Source: Paragonimus westermani (lineage: Eukaryota > Platyhelminthes > Trematoda > Plagiorchiida > Troglotrematidae). Taken from it: a stretch of 64,000 bases of DNA. The position numbers were made by a program, and so were the translations under genes. Where the stretch lies: NCBI GenBank assembly GCA_008508345.1, contig QNGE01000871.1:42646-106645 (forward strand), in the 5' to 3' direction. Shown piece by piece: positions 36,641 to 44,225 of the stretch. The first letter of the stretch is position 1. Each line of letters opens with the position of its first letter. The notes beneath the pieces were generated by a model. It was not told the DNA's origin, did not search any database, and worked only from the letters and a program-made list of their open reading frames with translations.

Positions 36641-37610
36641 ATTGTTCATATGTTATTACCGGCAGCTCCATTTTAGTCTCAAAAAGAAGTGTGGCGTTGT
36701 AGGTTCTTGCTTCTCGAGAAGATGAGGTTGACATTACCGTCGTCCACGAAGCACCCTTGACCCACACTGCCAACTCCAACACAACTTATGGTTTCGTATG
36801 TACCGGCGGAAAAAGGTACGTCAACAGTACTTACAGATAAATAGAAACACGCATCATTGGGCACCTCCCTAGTTCTCTGGCTGAGCCGGCGGACGGAATC
36901 GCTCGCATTACCATTAGTGGACACATATAAAACGATACAACTGCAGTCTTTCAAATAATGTATCATTCAAAATCAGGGCATATTTTCAAGTCTGCGGAGG
37001 CTCTAACGAACTTTGTACTTTATATAAAACATCGAATTATTGTATCTCTCAGCTAACACTGGTAGCTCCTACTGTATATCGTTGTAATGTCTACTCCGCT
37101 GTAAATTGATTTATTTCCTAATCATAAGTTATCCTGCAAGTTCAGTCATATCCTTGTTCCTCCAACTTCCACCACCCCCATCGTTATAATCATCGACTTT
37201 CGCCACGCAATCGTTGACCTCTAATTTGTGAAATTTCCTCACCGGAAGTATATACAATTGTACGTATATATATATATATCTATTAGTGTATATGTAACTA
37301 TAGGAAGTCAGCTCACTAGTGTACTCCGAATGTCAATGTTTTGCCATTACCAGACACTCCCCGTTTGAATATTTTTACCGTGCTGCCACTGGTGTAAGCC
37401 ATTTTGTATTCTGGGGCTCCCTCTTTAAGATCTATTTCTCAAGTCACCACGTTAAAGCGTTACATCACAATGTTGAACGACCCGAGTTTTTGGTCGCGGT
37501 CCATTTATCTAATGCCGACTATGAGTAAAAACTGCATTGCCAATTGCCGGTTGAAATTCACAGTCGTAAGTCCACACGTAACTTTTGTTTGTTAAATAAC
37601 ACTGAGTGTA

Positions 37611-37859
37611 TTAACCACGTGTACTGTATCTGTTTCGTACATCTGTCAGCGGTCTGATTGCATTAAGCCAAGCTTGTTCATCTCGGTGGTCTTTGGACGT
37701 ATATGTGTCCATATATTGGACTATGTCTAACAACATTTCGACTTCTCGCGCATTTAATTTGAGCGCTTGCATGATGTGTTGAATTGAGCGTGTGACGACA
37801 TAAGCAACAATAGGGTGATTAAATTTCGGAAACATCGCCTCAAAACGTAAAGATGTCAC
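37611..37859 (-). other. Unexplained minus-strand open frame, possible exon
   Basis: An open frame of 82 codons that includes PIVAYVVTRSIQHIMQAL, LNAREVEMLLDIVQYMDTYT and ends NAIRPLTDVRNRYSTRG before a stop. The composition looks like a charged helical protein. A good acceptor (gtcagtgtccag) precedes it. It cannot be an IFT121 constitutive exon, because the flanking exons (38051-38201 and 26962-27159) join in frame without it. It could be an alternative terminal exon, a nested gene or chance. I do not recognise the protein. Confidence 0.25.
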
Positions 37860-38050
37860 TGGACACTGACCTGTCGATCCACAGCGTATTTGAGGTGGGA
37901 AGAGCTAGAGTCTTGTGCTCAACCACTTGCAACACCCGAAGTGAATGGACGTGGGTTGTAGAACAATCAGTGCAGAAAACTTACACATGCATAAGCCATC
38001 AACTAACCCAAATACTGTACCTCAGTGAAAATAGTTGTTGTTGTACTTAC

Positions 38051-38201
38051 GTCAGCAAATTTCACGTTCCAAACATCTTTCCGTATGAAATCACTGATCT
38101 GTTTCTCTCGATTGGCCGGTGACACAACGCTCTCCGATACGCCGTCGTCCAACAAAGATTGTAGTGTCATTATTCCCGACTCGTCTATGATGGCCAACAA
38201 A
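38051..38201 (-). CDS. WDR35: IFT121/WDR35 exon, second propeller
   Basis: Minus-strand exon of 151 bases, from the acceptor gctcaaacag|TTTGTTG to the donor GCTGAC|gtaagt. It encodes LLAIIDESGIMTLQSLLDDG and, at the end, KQISDFIRKDVWNVKFAD. The RKDVW-(D/N)-(M/V)-K blade is characteristic of IFT121. The first base completes an ACT codon begun by the exon at 43944-44225, and it ends in phase 0. Confidence 0.92.
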
Positions 38202-38269
38202 CTGTTTGAGCAAAATGAACAATAAAATATTAAATATCAACTCCGGTCAACTATAAAAGATGTTTTTTT

Positions 38270-38444
38270 TTTCAAATTGACCATCACTCACATTTGATCG
38301 CAGCGTTCGCATTCAGATAGACTTTCCAGCCAGCCTCATTCGAAAAGAAGCACTAGACTCGAGTTTCGCTCTCATTAAAGCTGGCTGGAAAGTCTATCTG
38401 AATGCGAACGCTGCGATCAAATGTGAGTGATGGTCAACTTGAAA
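38270..38444. repeat. SINE foldback (inverted SINE 3' ends)
   Basis: Two 65-base arms, 38270-38334 and 38380-38444, are reverse complements with about one mismatch, separated by 45 bases. The spacer, read on the minus strand, is the SINE block with the hammerhead 3' half (GAGAGCGAAAC-TCGA-GTC-TAGTGC), so the left half is a minus-strand SINE 3' part running into a plus-strand 3' part. The plus part continues into the SINE tail at about 38480. The CTGACGA half is absent, so the ribozyme is incomplete. Confidence 0.85.
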
Positions 38445-38639
38445 ATAAACCAAATCCCCGACTACTCATCAGTAATTTGAAAGATGTGTCAGAATCCTAG
38501 CCAACACGGCTATCTTGAAGCGAATCCGCTTCTACCAACAAAAGCTGATCATTCTAAAAGAATGTATTCAATTGCTGGAGTAAGTTACAGACAATTAGTA
38601 ACTGCGCTTACTCGCCAGAACCTACAACTAGATAGTTTA

Positions 38640-39850
38640 ACGACACACATTGTCTGACCTGTTATTAACTTATTACATATTATTCATAAACGTCTCTCTA
38701 CATGAAACGACTGATTATATTTGTGAACTTGTCGTAGCAAATCACGTTACACTGCCACTCCCAACCGACATAGTGATAGAAAGTTTTGCTAATCTACAAT
38801 GAGAATGTCAGTTTTTGTTTACTCGAGCAGTTTTACCGTCAAACAGATGTAGTAGCCATGGGAAGTCCGCTGGATGTTACCCTAGTAGACTTCTTTCTGT
38901 TAAAAACTGAACAGAACCTAGCTACGGAGATAATAATCTAGTCATGCTACAAACGTTACGTAGACGACACATTGATATTCAGTCGATCCAAACAGACAAG
39001 AAATAGCCTGATGCAACGCCTAAATAATTGCCACACTAACCTGAAAGTCACGTGTGAAGTTGAGACCAACAAGTGTCTGCCATTTCTAGACATACTCACA
39101 AGTTACCGAGAAGATGGCTCGATTAGACGAGCTGTTCATAGGAAATCCACGTGGTCTGGCCAGTACCTACAGTTCAACAGTTTCACACTTGTCCATCATA
39201 AAGTAACACTAACAAATACACCGTTCACAAGCGCAAGACGAATGTGTACTGACGACAACCTTGCGGAGGAACTAGACTTGATCACTTCCGTCTTACAATT
39301 AAGTGGTTACCCCCAAAAGTTCACAGAACGCCACAGTAGACAAAGAACATAATCCGAAGAAGTGATCACTGTAGAAAAAAGGTCTACATAGAGTTTTCTT
39401 TTGAGGGTGACCATATTATGTGGAAAACAACACAACGATTGAGAAATTCACTAAAACGAACAATTAATGCGGTTGAATTCCGTATACCCTTTCGGATCTA
39501 GAATCAGTCAAGGGAGCCCAGCCTACCGGTACCATATCACATTGTATTTACCAGTTAACATGTAACTGCACGACAGAAAGATGGTTGATCTTCAGAGTGA
39601 AAAGTGACGTTATTCCAACTCTAGATTCCTCAGGTTTGCTGGAGCGGCCACAATCAATCATCTCAAGCCAGGTCTGCGTGTTCAAAAACAACCGTTCGTG
39701 AACCTGAAATTTCCTTTTATTTAGTGACCTATCTTGACCCACTTATTGATTATCAACTCCGTGAATTTTTTGCTGGAATAAACCGTTGCATGCTATTATG
39801 AATTCGGTACTGACAAGTCAGTACTAAATGGATACGTCTACCAGATTTCG
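38640..39850 (+). pseudogene. PLE fragment, 5'-truncated and decayed, PLE-2 family
   Basis: Starts in the reverse transcriptase near motif A (compare 42205 in PLE-2) and continues through a motif B remnant (VAMGSPLDV), KRYVDDTLIFSRSKQ, CLPFLDILTSYREDGSIRRA and VHRKSTWSGQYLQ, to an internally deleted endonuclease region and the 3' tail. One open stretch remains at 38972-39352. Several frameshifts and stops exist. It ends in a decayed hammerhead at 39.8 kb, the same terminal layout as PLE-2. Confidence 0.88.
39806..39842 (+). ncRNA. Decayed hammerhead of the PLE-2 family
   Basis: Stem I (GGTA/TACC) and stem II (GT-CAGT-AC) are kept. The core reads CTGACAA in place of CTGACGA (G8 lost) and TAA in place of GAA (G12 lost), and stem III is short (ATG/CGT). 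G8 and G12 are the acid and base residues of hammerhead catalysis, so this copy should be inactive. Confidence 0.6.
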
Positions 39851-40367
39851 TGCTGTAATCGTTTTGCTCAAACATATAATTCTGTTAGGTTACAAAGGCG
39901 CACATGCCACTCAGCTTGAGAATGCTCCTTAAGGGAATGTACTATGTGGGACTTGCTCAAGCGTAACTTCATCTGATGATGATTTGCAGACGACATGCGA
40001 ATAAAGACTACATAAAAATATTACTATCAGGTGACCATATAAAGGATAGCTACTTTTTAAATGAAAATAAACTGGTTCGCCTATTCCGGTGGAAACAGAC
40101 AGCAGTGAATGTCCATCGATGAAAATGACTATAGTAGATCTGAGTTCTTTTGAGTGAAATTTTTGTTGTTGCAAACTAATCTTCCAGTCTGTGTTTATAT
40201 AACAAGGAATGTGTTCGATAAGTTTGGTTTGCTAGAAAGTCAACCTGTGTGTAACATTGCTGAATCATAAGCATTTTTTGGCAATCAATCGATCAGCGTA
40301 AATTTGTCTATTTTGTTCTCCATCTGATGTATGACTAGGTTTTCATAACAATTAAAATTTGCTAAGA

Positions 40368-40485
40368 ATGAAACTCAATTCTGGTGCTTCCTTTGTCAGT
40401 GGACTAGCTGAAGGACATAGCTGAATGCGAAGTTTGCGATCAACCCTGGTTGGTGTTTAATTTGAAATAAACTTAATCCGTGATC
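40368..40485 (+). repeat. SINE 3' fragment
   Basis: Contains GAAAC-TCAAT-TC-TGGTGCTTC (hammerhead 3' half, decayed), then cagtggactagctgaagg and gaatgcgaagtttgcgatca, and ends in a decayed tail (ttgaaataaactt). Confidence 0.6.
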
Positions 40486-40920
40486 TTCCGATAATTACGC
40501 GCGATGCGTTTTCAAAGCATAAGACGAGGGATAGAAACACTGCTTAGAATGTTGTGATTCACTTTTCGCTCAAATATTTTCATTAGACGCTTAACAAGTA
40601 TGTCAGTGTCCGAAAAGTAGGCCACGTAGAATCACTGATCACAAACGGTTGTCCAAAGAAAGCCCATTCAAACGAATTAGCATTTATTAAAAAAAACAAG
40701 CCAGTATCCGTGCCAAACTCGATATGTTCAAGTCATCCCCAAATCTGTCGACGGTTACTGTGACAATGTCATCGCACATACAACTACATACAACAGATTA
40801 TGTACAAATTCGGAGTGACCGATATTGGACACGGGGACAAAATGTTTGGTGTGTGGAACGGTAGCGAGTAACTGAAGCGGTTGAGCACGCGGCTGCAAAG
40901 CAGCTTCTAAGAGAACACAC

Positions 40921-40983
40921 GTACTGACGAGTCAATACGAAATGCTTGCATCTGCCAGTTTTCGTGTTCTAACGGTCTTGTTC
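40921..40983 (+). repeat. PLE-2 5' direct repeat with partial hammerhead
   Basis: This 63-base segment is identical to 43505-43567. It holds the hammerhead core (CTGACGA at 40924-40930, GAA at 40939-40941, stem III ATGC-TT-GCAT, C17 at 40952). The 5' strand of stem I is provided by flanking DNA and pairs over only three bases, so this copy should fold less well than the 3' one. The ORF start codon is 40942-40944, inside stem III. Confidence 0.85.
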
Positions 40984-43416
40984 AAACTTCTGAAGGGAAT
41001 GAACTGTTTCAAATTTTTAAAGCGACGAATTCCCGTTGAAACTTGCAAGTTGTTGCGCCGTGTGGCCAGCTTGAGATGCAAGATAGCTCGTGAACTTGTC
41101 AAGATATCGTTTCTTGCTGAATGCACACGTGACGGTCGATATCCTTATCAATTCTTGCGCCTACTAAGAAAGAATAAGCTGAAGGTGACGAACAATAACC
41201 TCAGGCGTATTGCAACTGCACACATCGAAACTGCGCGAATGCGACTTGTGGATTTGCGTCAAACACATTGCCGTCTTCTTTCCGTCGTAGAAAACTTATC
41301 ATTATGCGGTCGTATTGTGTTCACACAATTCTGTAAGACGATCATCGATCGTACGAAGAGAACTTACATCAACCGTTTGCAGAAGTCACGTAAGAAGCCT
41401 GCTGAAGAACCAGTTCCACTGGATCCCAGTAAGTATGTATTGAACTGTTCTTCAGTACAATTGACTTATTTGCAGTTAGAAGCCTTAGCTTTGGGTCTAG
41501 ATTATAAGATACCGTCATACAGGCCTAATCGTATTTACATTGAAGCCCAGTTTGAGAGTTTAATTGATCAGTTATCAGACCTTCAGCCAACTACTGCTGA
41601 CAACCTAAGCTGGCTTAAGACCAAACTGACTGATATAGCTAACGGATTTATTATGACTCCGATCAACGGCCGGTGTGCTATTACAAAGCAACACCTGCAA
41701 TCACTAAAAGAACTTAGATCAAAAAATGTAGTAATACTTAAGCCAGACAAAGGTTCTGGGGCAGTCATTTTGGACAGGGACACATATGTACAGAAGATGT
41801 TGTCAATACTAGAGGACCGAACGAAGTTTCAGCAAATAGACACCGTAGACAACGTCACTGAAATAGAAGGTCGCATAGCACGGCATCTTCAACTCCTCTT
41901 ACACATGCGCTTAATCGATGACAGGACATACAAAGCTCTTAAACCATGTGGGTCGTCGACACCTCAGCTCTACGGCCTTCCCAAAACACACAGGTCTGGA
42001 ATGCCCCTTAGGCCTATTCTGGCGATGACAAATTCTCCGTATCATAAATTGGCACGCTGGTTAGTCGCAATCCTAACTCCATTGAAACAAAAGTTTCAAA
42101 CACATTCTATTAAGGATTCTTTTGAATTGATCAGTGATTTGGACAACATCAATCTTGCTAATGAGTTGATGTGTTCCATAGACGTTCAGTCACTATTTAC
42201 GAATGTCCCGCTACACGAGACAATCGATTATATTTGTGAGCTCGTCGAAATGAGCCACATTACTTTGCCTCTGCCTAGTGATATTCTGAGGGAAGCCTTA
42301 TTGTTATGTACCGAAAACATCAGCTTCCGTTTTCTTGATCGGTGCTACCGCCAAATAGACGGGGTAGCCATGGGAAGTCCACTAGGGCCCATCCTGGCAG
42401 ACTTTTTCATGTTAAGGATTGAGCAGGAGTTAGCTACAGACATAGCGAGTCTGTCATATTACAAACGTTACGTCGATGATACATTAGTATTCAGTCGGTC
42501 TAAGCAGGCAATAGATAACCTAGTGCAGCGCTTCAATGGTTGTCATCCCAACCTGAGAGTAACGTGTGAATTTGAGACTGACAACTGTCTGCCGTTTCTA
42601 GACATACTCATTAGTCGCCGGGAGGATGGCTCTATCAAACGAGCCGTCTATAGGAAATCCACGTGGTCCGGTCAATACCTGAACTTCAGTAGTTTCACAC
42701 CGGTCCATCACAAACGCGCACTAGTGAATACACTATTCACACGAGCAAGGCGAATCTGTACACAGGATAGTCTTGCGAGAGAATTAGACTTGATCACATC
42801 TACACTACAATCTAACGGGTATCCAAAAAGGTTCATAGAAAGGCACAGTAAACCGAAACCACCTTCTGAACAGGTGGCCACAGTAAGAAAAAAGAGGGTT
42901 TGTATAGAACTGCCATTTAAAGGTGATTATTGCATGCATCAAACAACTCAAAGACTAGTGAATTCGATTAAAAGAACATTTAACGCAGCGGAACTCTGTG
43001 TATTAGCCCGGACCCAGAAACTGCCCGTCCCTTCAATCAAAGGAGATCAGCCTATCGGTGCCACCTCACATTGTGTCTACCAATTTACATGTAACTGCAA
43101 TGAAAGTTACATAGGCAGAACCGAGAGGTGCTTGATCTCCAGAGTGAAGGAACATTTGCCTAATTGGGTGCAGAACTCTGTATTACGGAAGAACGACAAT
43201 GTGGTTGAAACACGCAAGCAACCAGCGTCCGCAGTCGCGAGACACGTCCTGACCACTGGTCACGTTATCGACCCAATTTGTGCATTCAGAATCCTATTAC
43301 GTCACTCGAATCCAAGATTCTTACGGTTTGCTGAGGCGGTTGCAATCAATCGAATGAAGCCGACTTTGTGTGTTCAGAAACAATTGCTCGTAAACTTGAC
43401 CCTTCCCTGGACTTAG
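40942..43416 (+). CDS. PLE-2: Penelope-like polyprotein, reverse transcriptase plus GIY-YIG endonuclease, uninterrupted
   Basis: An 824-residue uninterrupted frame. Residues 1-220 form a basic N-terminal region, rich in K and R. The reverse transcriptase follows: KPDKGSGAVIL at about 267, YGLPKTHRSGMPLRPIL at about 345, motif A SIDVQSLFTNVP with D414, motif B AMGSPLGP at 476-483, and YVDD at 510-513. Then come LPFLDILISRREDGSIKRA and the C-terminal endonuclease with VYQFTCNCNESYIGRTER (GIY-type tyrosine at 713, YIG at 723-725) and KEHLPNWV. PLEs insert by endonuclease nicking and target-primed reverse transcription. All key catalytic residues are present, so it may be recently active. The first ATG lies inside the hammerhead, upstream of its cleavage point; Met20 is the next in-frame start. 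It is antisense to IFT121. Confidence 0.93.
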   Translation: MLASASFRVLTVLFKLLKGMNCFKFLKRRIPVETCKLLRRVASLRCKIARELVKISFLAECTRDGRYPYQFLRLLRKNKLKVTNNNLRRIATAHIETARMRLVDLRQTHCRLLSVVENLSLCGRIVFTQFCKTIIDRTKRTYINRLQKSRKKPAEEPVPLDPSKYVLNCSSVQLTYLQLEALALGLDYKIPSYRPNRIYIEAQFESLIDQLSDLQPTTADNLSWLKTKLTDIANGFIMTPINGRCAITKQHLQSLKELRSKNVVILKPDKGSGAVILDRDTYVQKMLSILEDRTKFQQIDTVDNVTEIEGRIARHLQLLLHMRLIDDRTYKALKPCGSSTPQLYGLPKTHRSGMPLRPILAMTNSPYHKLARWLVAILTPLKQKFQTHSIKDSFELISDLDNINLANELMCSIDVQSLFTNVPLHETIDYICELVEMSHITLPLPSDILREALLLCTENISFRFLDRCYRQIDGVAMGSPLGPILADFFMLRIEQELATDIASLSYYKRYVDDTLVFSRSKQAIDNLVQRFNGCHPNLRVTCEFETDNCLPFLDILISRREDGSIKRAVYRKSTWSGQYLNFSSFTPVHHKRALVNTLFTRARRICTQDSLARELDLITSTLQSNGYPKRFIERHSKPKPPSEQVATVRKKRVCIELPFKGDYCMHQTTQRLVNSIKRTFNAAELCVLARTQKLPVPSIKGDQPIGATSHCVYQFTCNCNESYIGRTERCLISRVKEHLPNWVQNSVLRKNDNVVETRKQPASAVARHVLTTGHVIDPICAFRILLRHSNPRFLRFAEAVAINRMKPTLCVQKQLLVNLTLPWT

Positions 43417-43504
43417 TGACCTTTCCTAAACCACCAATTGACTATCCACCCTGCCCCCCTAAATGCTTGATATAAAAAACCTGTTTCATGTTATTGTAAA
43501 TTTG
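43417..43504 (+). other. PLE-2 3' untranslated tail
   Basis: 88 bases between the stop codon and the 3' direct repeat. A related tail follows the fragment at 39.74-39.80 kb. It contains a tgatataaaaaacc stretch that could serve as a TATA-like element about 30 bases before the hammerhead, as in PLE-1. Confidence 0.5.
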
Positions 43505-43542
43505 GTACTGACGAGTCAATACGAAATGCTTGCATCTGCCAG
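43502..43542 (+). ncRNA. Hammerhead ribozyme, PLE-2 3' terminal repeat
   Basis: Stem I pairs 43502-43507 (TTGGTA) with 43537-43542 (TGCCAG), six pairs including two G·U. The core CTGACGA is at 43508-43514. Stem II is short (GT-CAAT-AC, 43515-43522). GAA is at 43523-43525. Stem III is ATGC-TT-GCAT at 43526-43535, or three pairs with a CTTG loop. C17 is 43536, so cleavage is predicted at 43536/43537. Every conserved core base is present. Short stems are typical of PLE-encoded hammerheads, which may act as dimers. Confidence 0.85.
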
Positions 43543-43567
43543 TTTTCGTGTTCTAACGGTCTTGTTC
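43505..43567 (+). repeat. PLE-2 3' direct repeat (pseudo-LTR)
   Basis: Identical to 40921-40983: the first 63 bases of the element repeated after its 3' end. The first 14 codons of the ORF are thus present again. A tandem, partly truncated second unit is the usual explanation for such repeats in PLEs. Beyond 43567 the sequence is unrelated to the element. Confidence 0.88.
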
Positions 43568-43943
43568 GAAAACATAGATGTTTACGTGCCACATATCTAC
43601 CCGAGGGGGCTGACCTTGATGACACCGAACAAGACGTTCCGTTGAGTGGTTGTGTATTTTGGTGAAGTTGGGTTTATAGGCGGCCAGTGGAATGATTATT
43701 ATTCATCATGCCAGCCAACAAAATTACGTCAAAAAGTGCCTAGGCTCAATACCAAACCTCTCGAGGAAACTCGCTATTTAAACAGGGTCATTGTTGTTTT
43801 AGTCGTGCCTAATTTGTGACTAACCATACCTATATATCAATTTTGTGATTTGCACGGCGTGTGAGTGATGAAATCCAGACATGACACATTAGGACTAATA
43901 TTATCTGTCTTTCATATATGCTATATAGGCCTATTCAACATAC

Positions 43944-44225
43944 GTTGCATCACAATTGCTCTGTATCCTGTACGGCCGCGTATCGATCGTTTGTATGGAG
44001 CTTTCCCACCACAGATCGGGCAGCCGATAGCGTTGTACTTGGCCGGAAACTCGAGCGACAAACAAATGACGCCGTCCACTAACTGCAATTGCACATATCG
44101 GGTCCTTCGGGGTGGACTTTTTAAGCACACTCCAGTCCAAACATCCGGTTCCAGTAGGGAGTGAACTGCCCTCACTATTGGCCGTTGTGGTCTCTGTTAC
44201 TGGTTTTAAGTCCACGTGGCAGATC
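43944..44225 (-). CDS. WDR35: IFT121/WDR35 exon, second propeller
   Basis: Minus-strand exon of 282 bases, from the acceptor cattccaag|GATCTG to the donor GATGCAAC|gtatgt. It encodes ICHVDLKPVTETTTANSEG, a serine/threonine-rich loop, WSVLKKSTPKDPICAIAVSG, then GQVQRYRLPDLWWESSI and ends SNCDAT. DPICAI and the Q-QRY-LP blade match IFT121. The phases (one base in, two out) fit both neighbours. The loop before STPKDPIC looks longer and less conserved than in vertebrate proteins as I recall them. Confidence 0.9.

Larger units (their letters stand above)
27160..38050 (-). other. IFT121 intron of 10.9 kb
   Basis: Holds PLE-3 (27.7-30.0 kb), a (CA)n run, two SINE fragments (31.5 and 32.0 kb), an inverted-repeat pair spanning 32.5-33.8 kb, an R1 copy (33.9-34.2 kb), a LINE remnant (36.5 kb) and an unexplained minus-strand open frame at 37611-37859. 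The stretches 34210-36430 and 36650-37600 hold nothing else I can identify, apart from a (TA)n run near 37267. Confidence 0.7.
38202..43943 (-). other. IFT121 intron of 5.7 kb
   Basis: Almost entirely transposable elements: a SINE foldback (38.27-38.44 kb), a PLE fragment (38.64-39.85 kb), a SINE fragment (40.4 kb) and the intact PLE-2 (40.92-43.57 kb). All three PLE/SINE plus-strand copies are antisense to the host gene. Confidence 0.8.
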
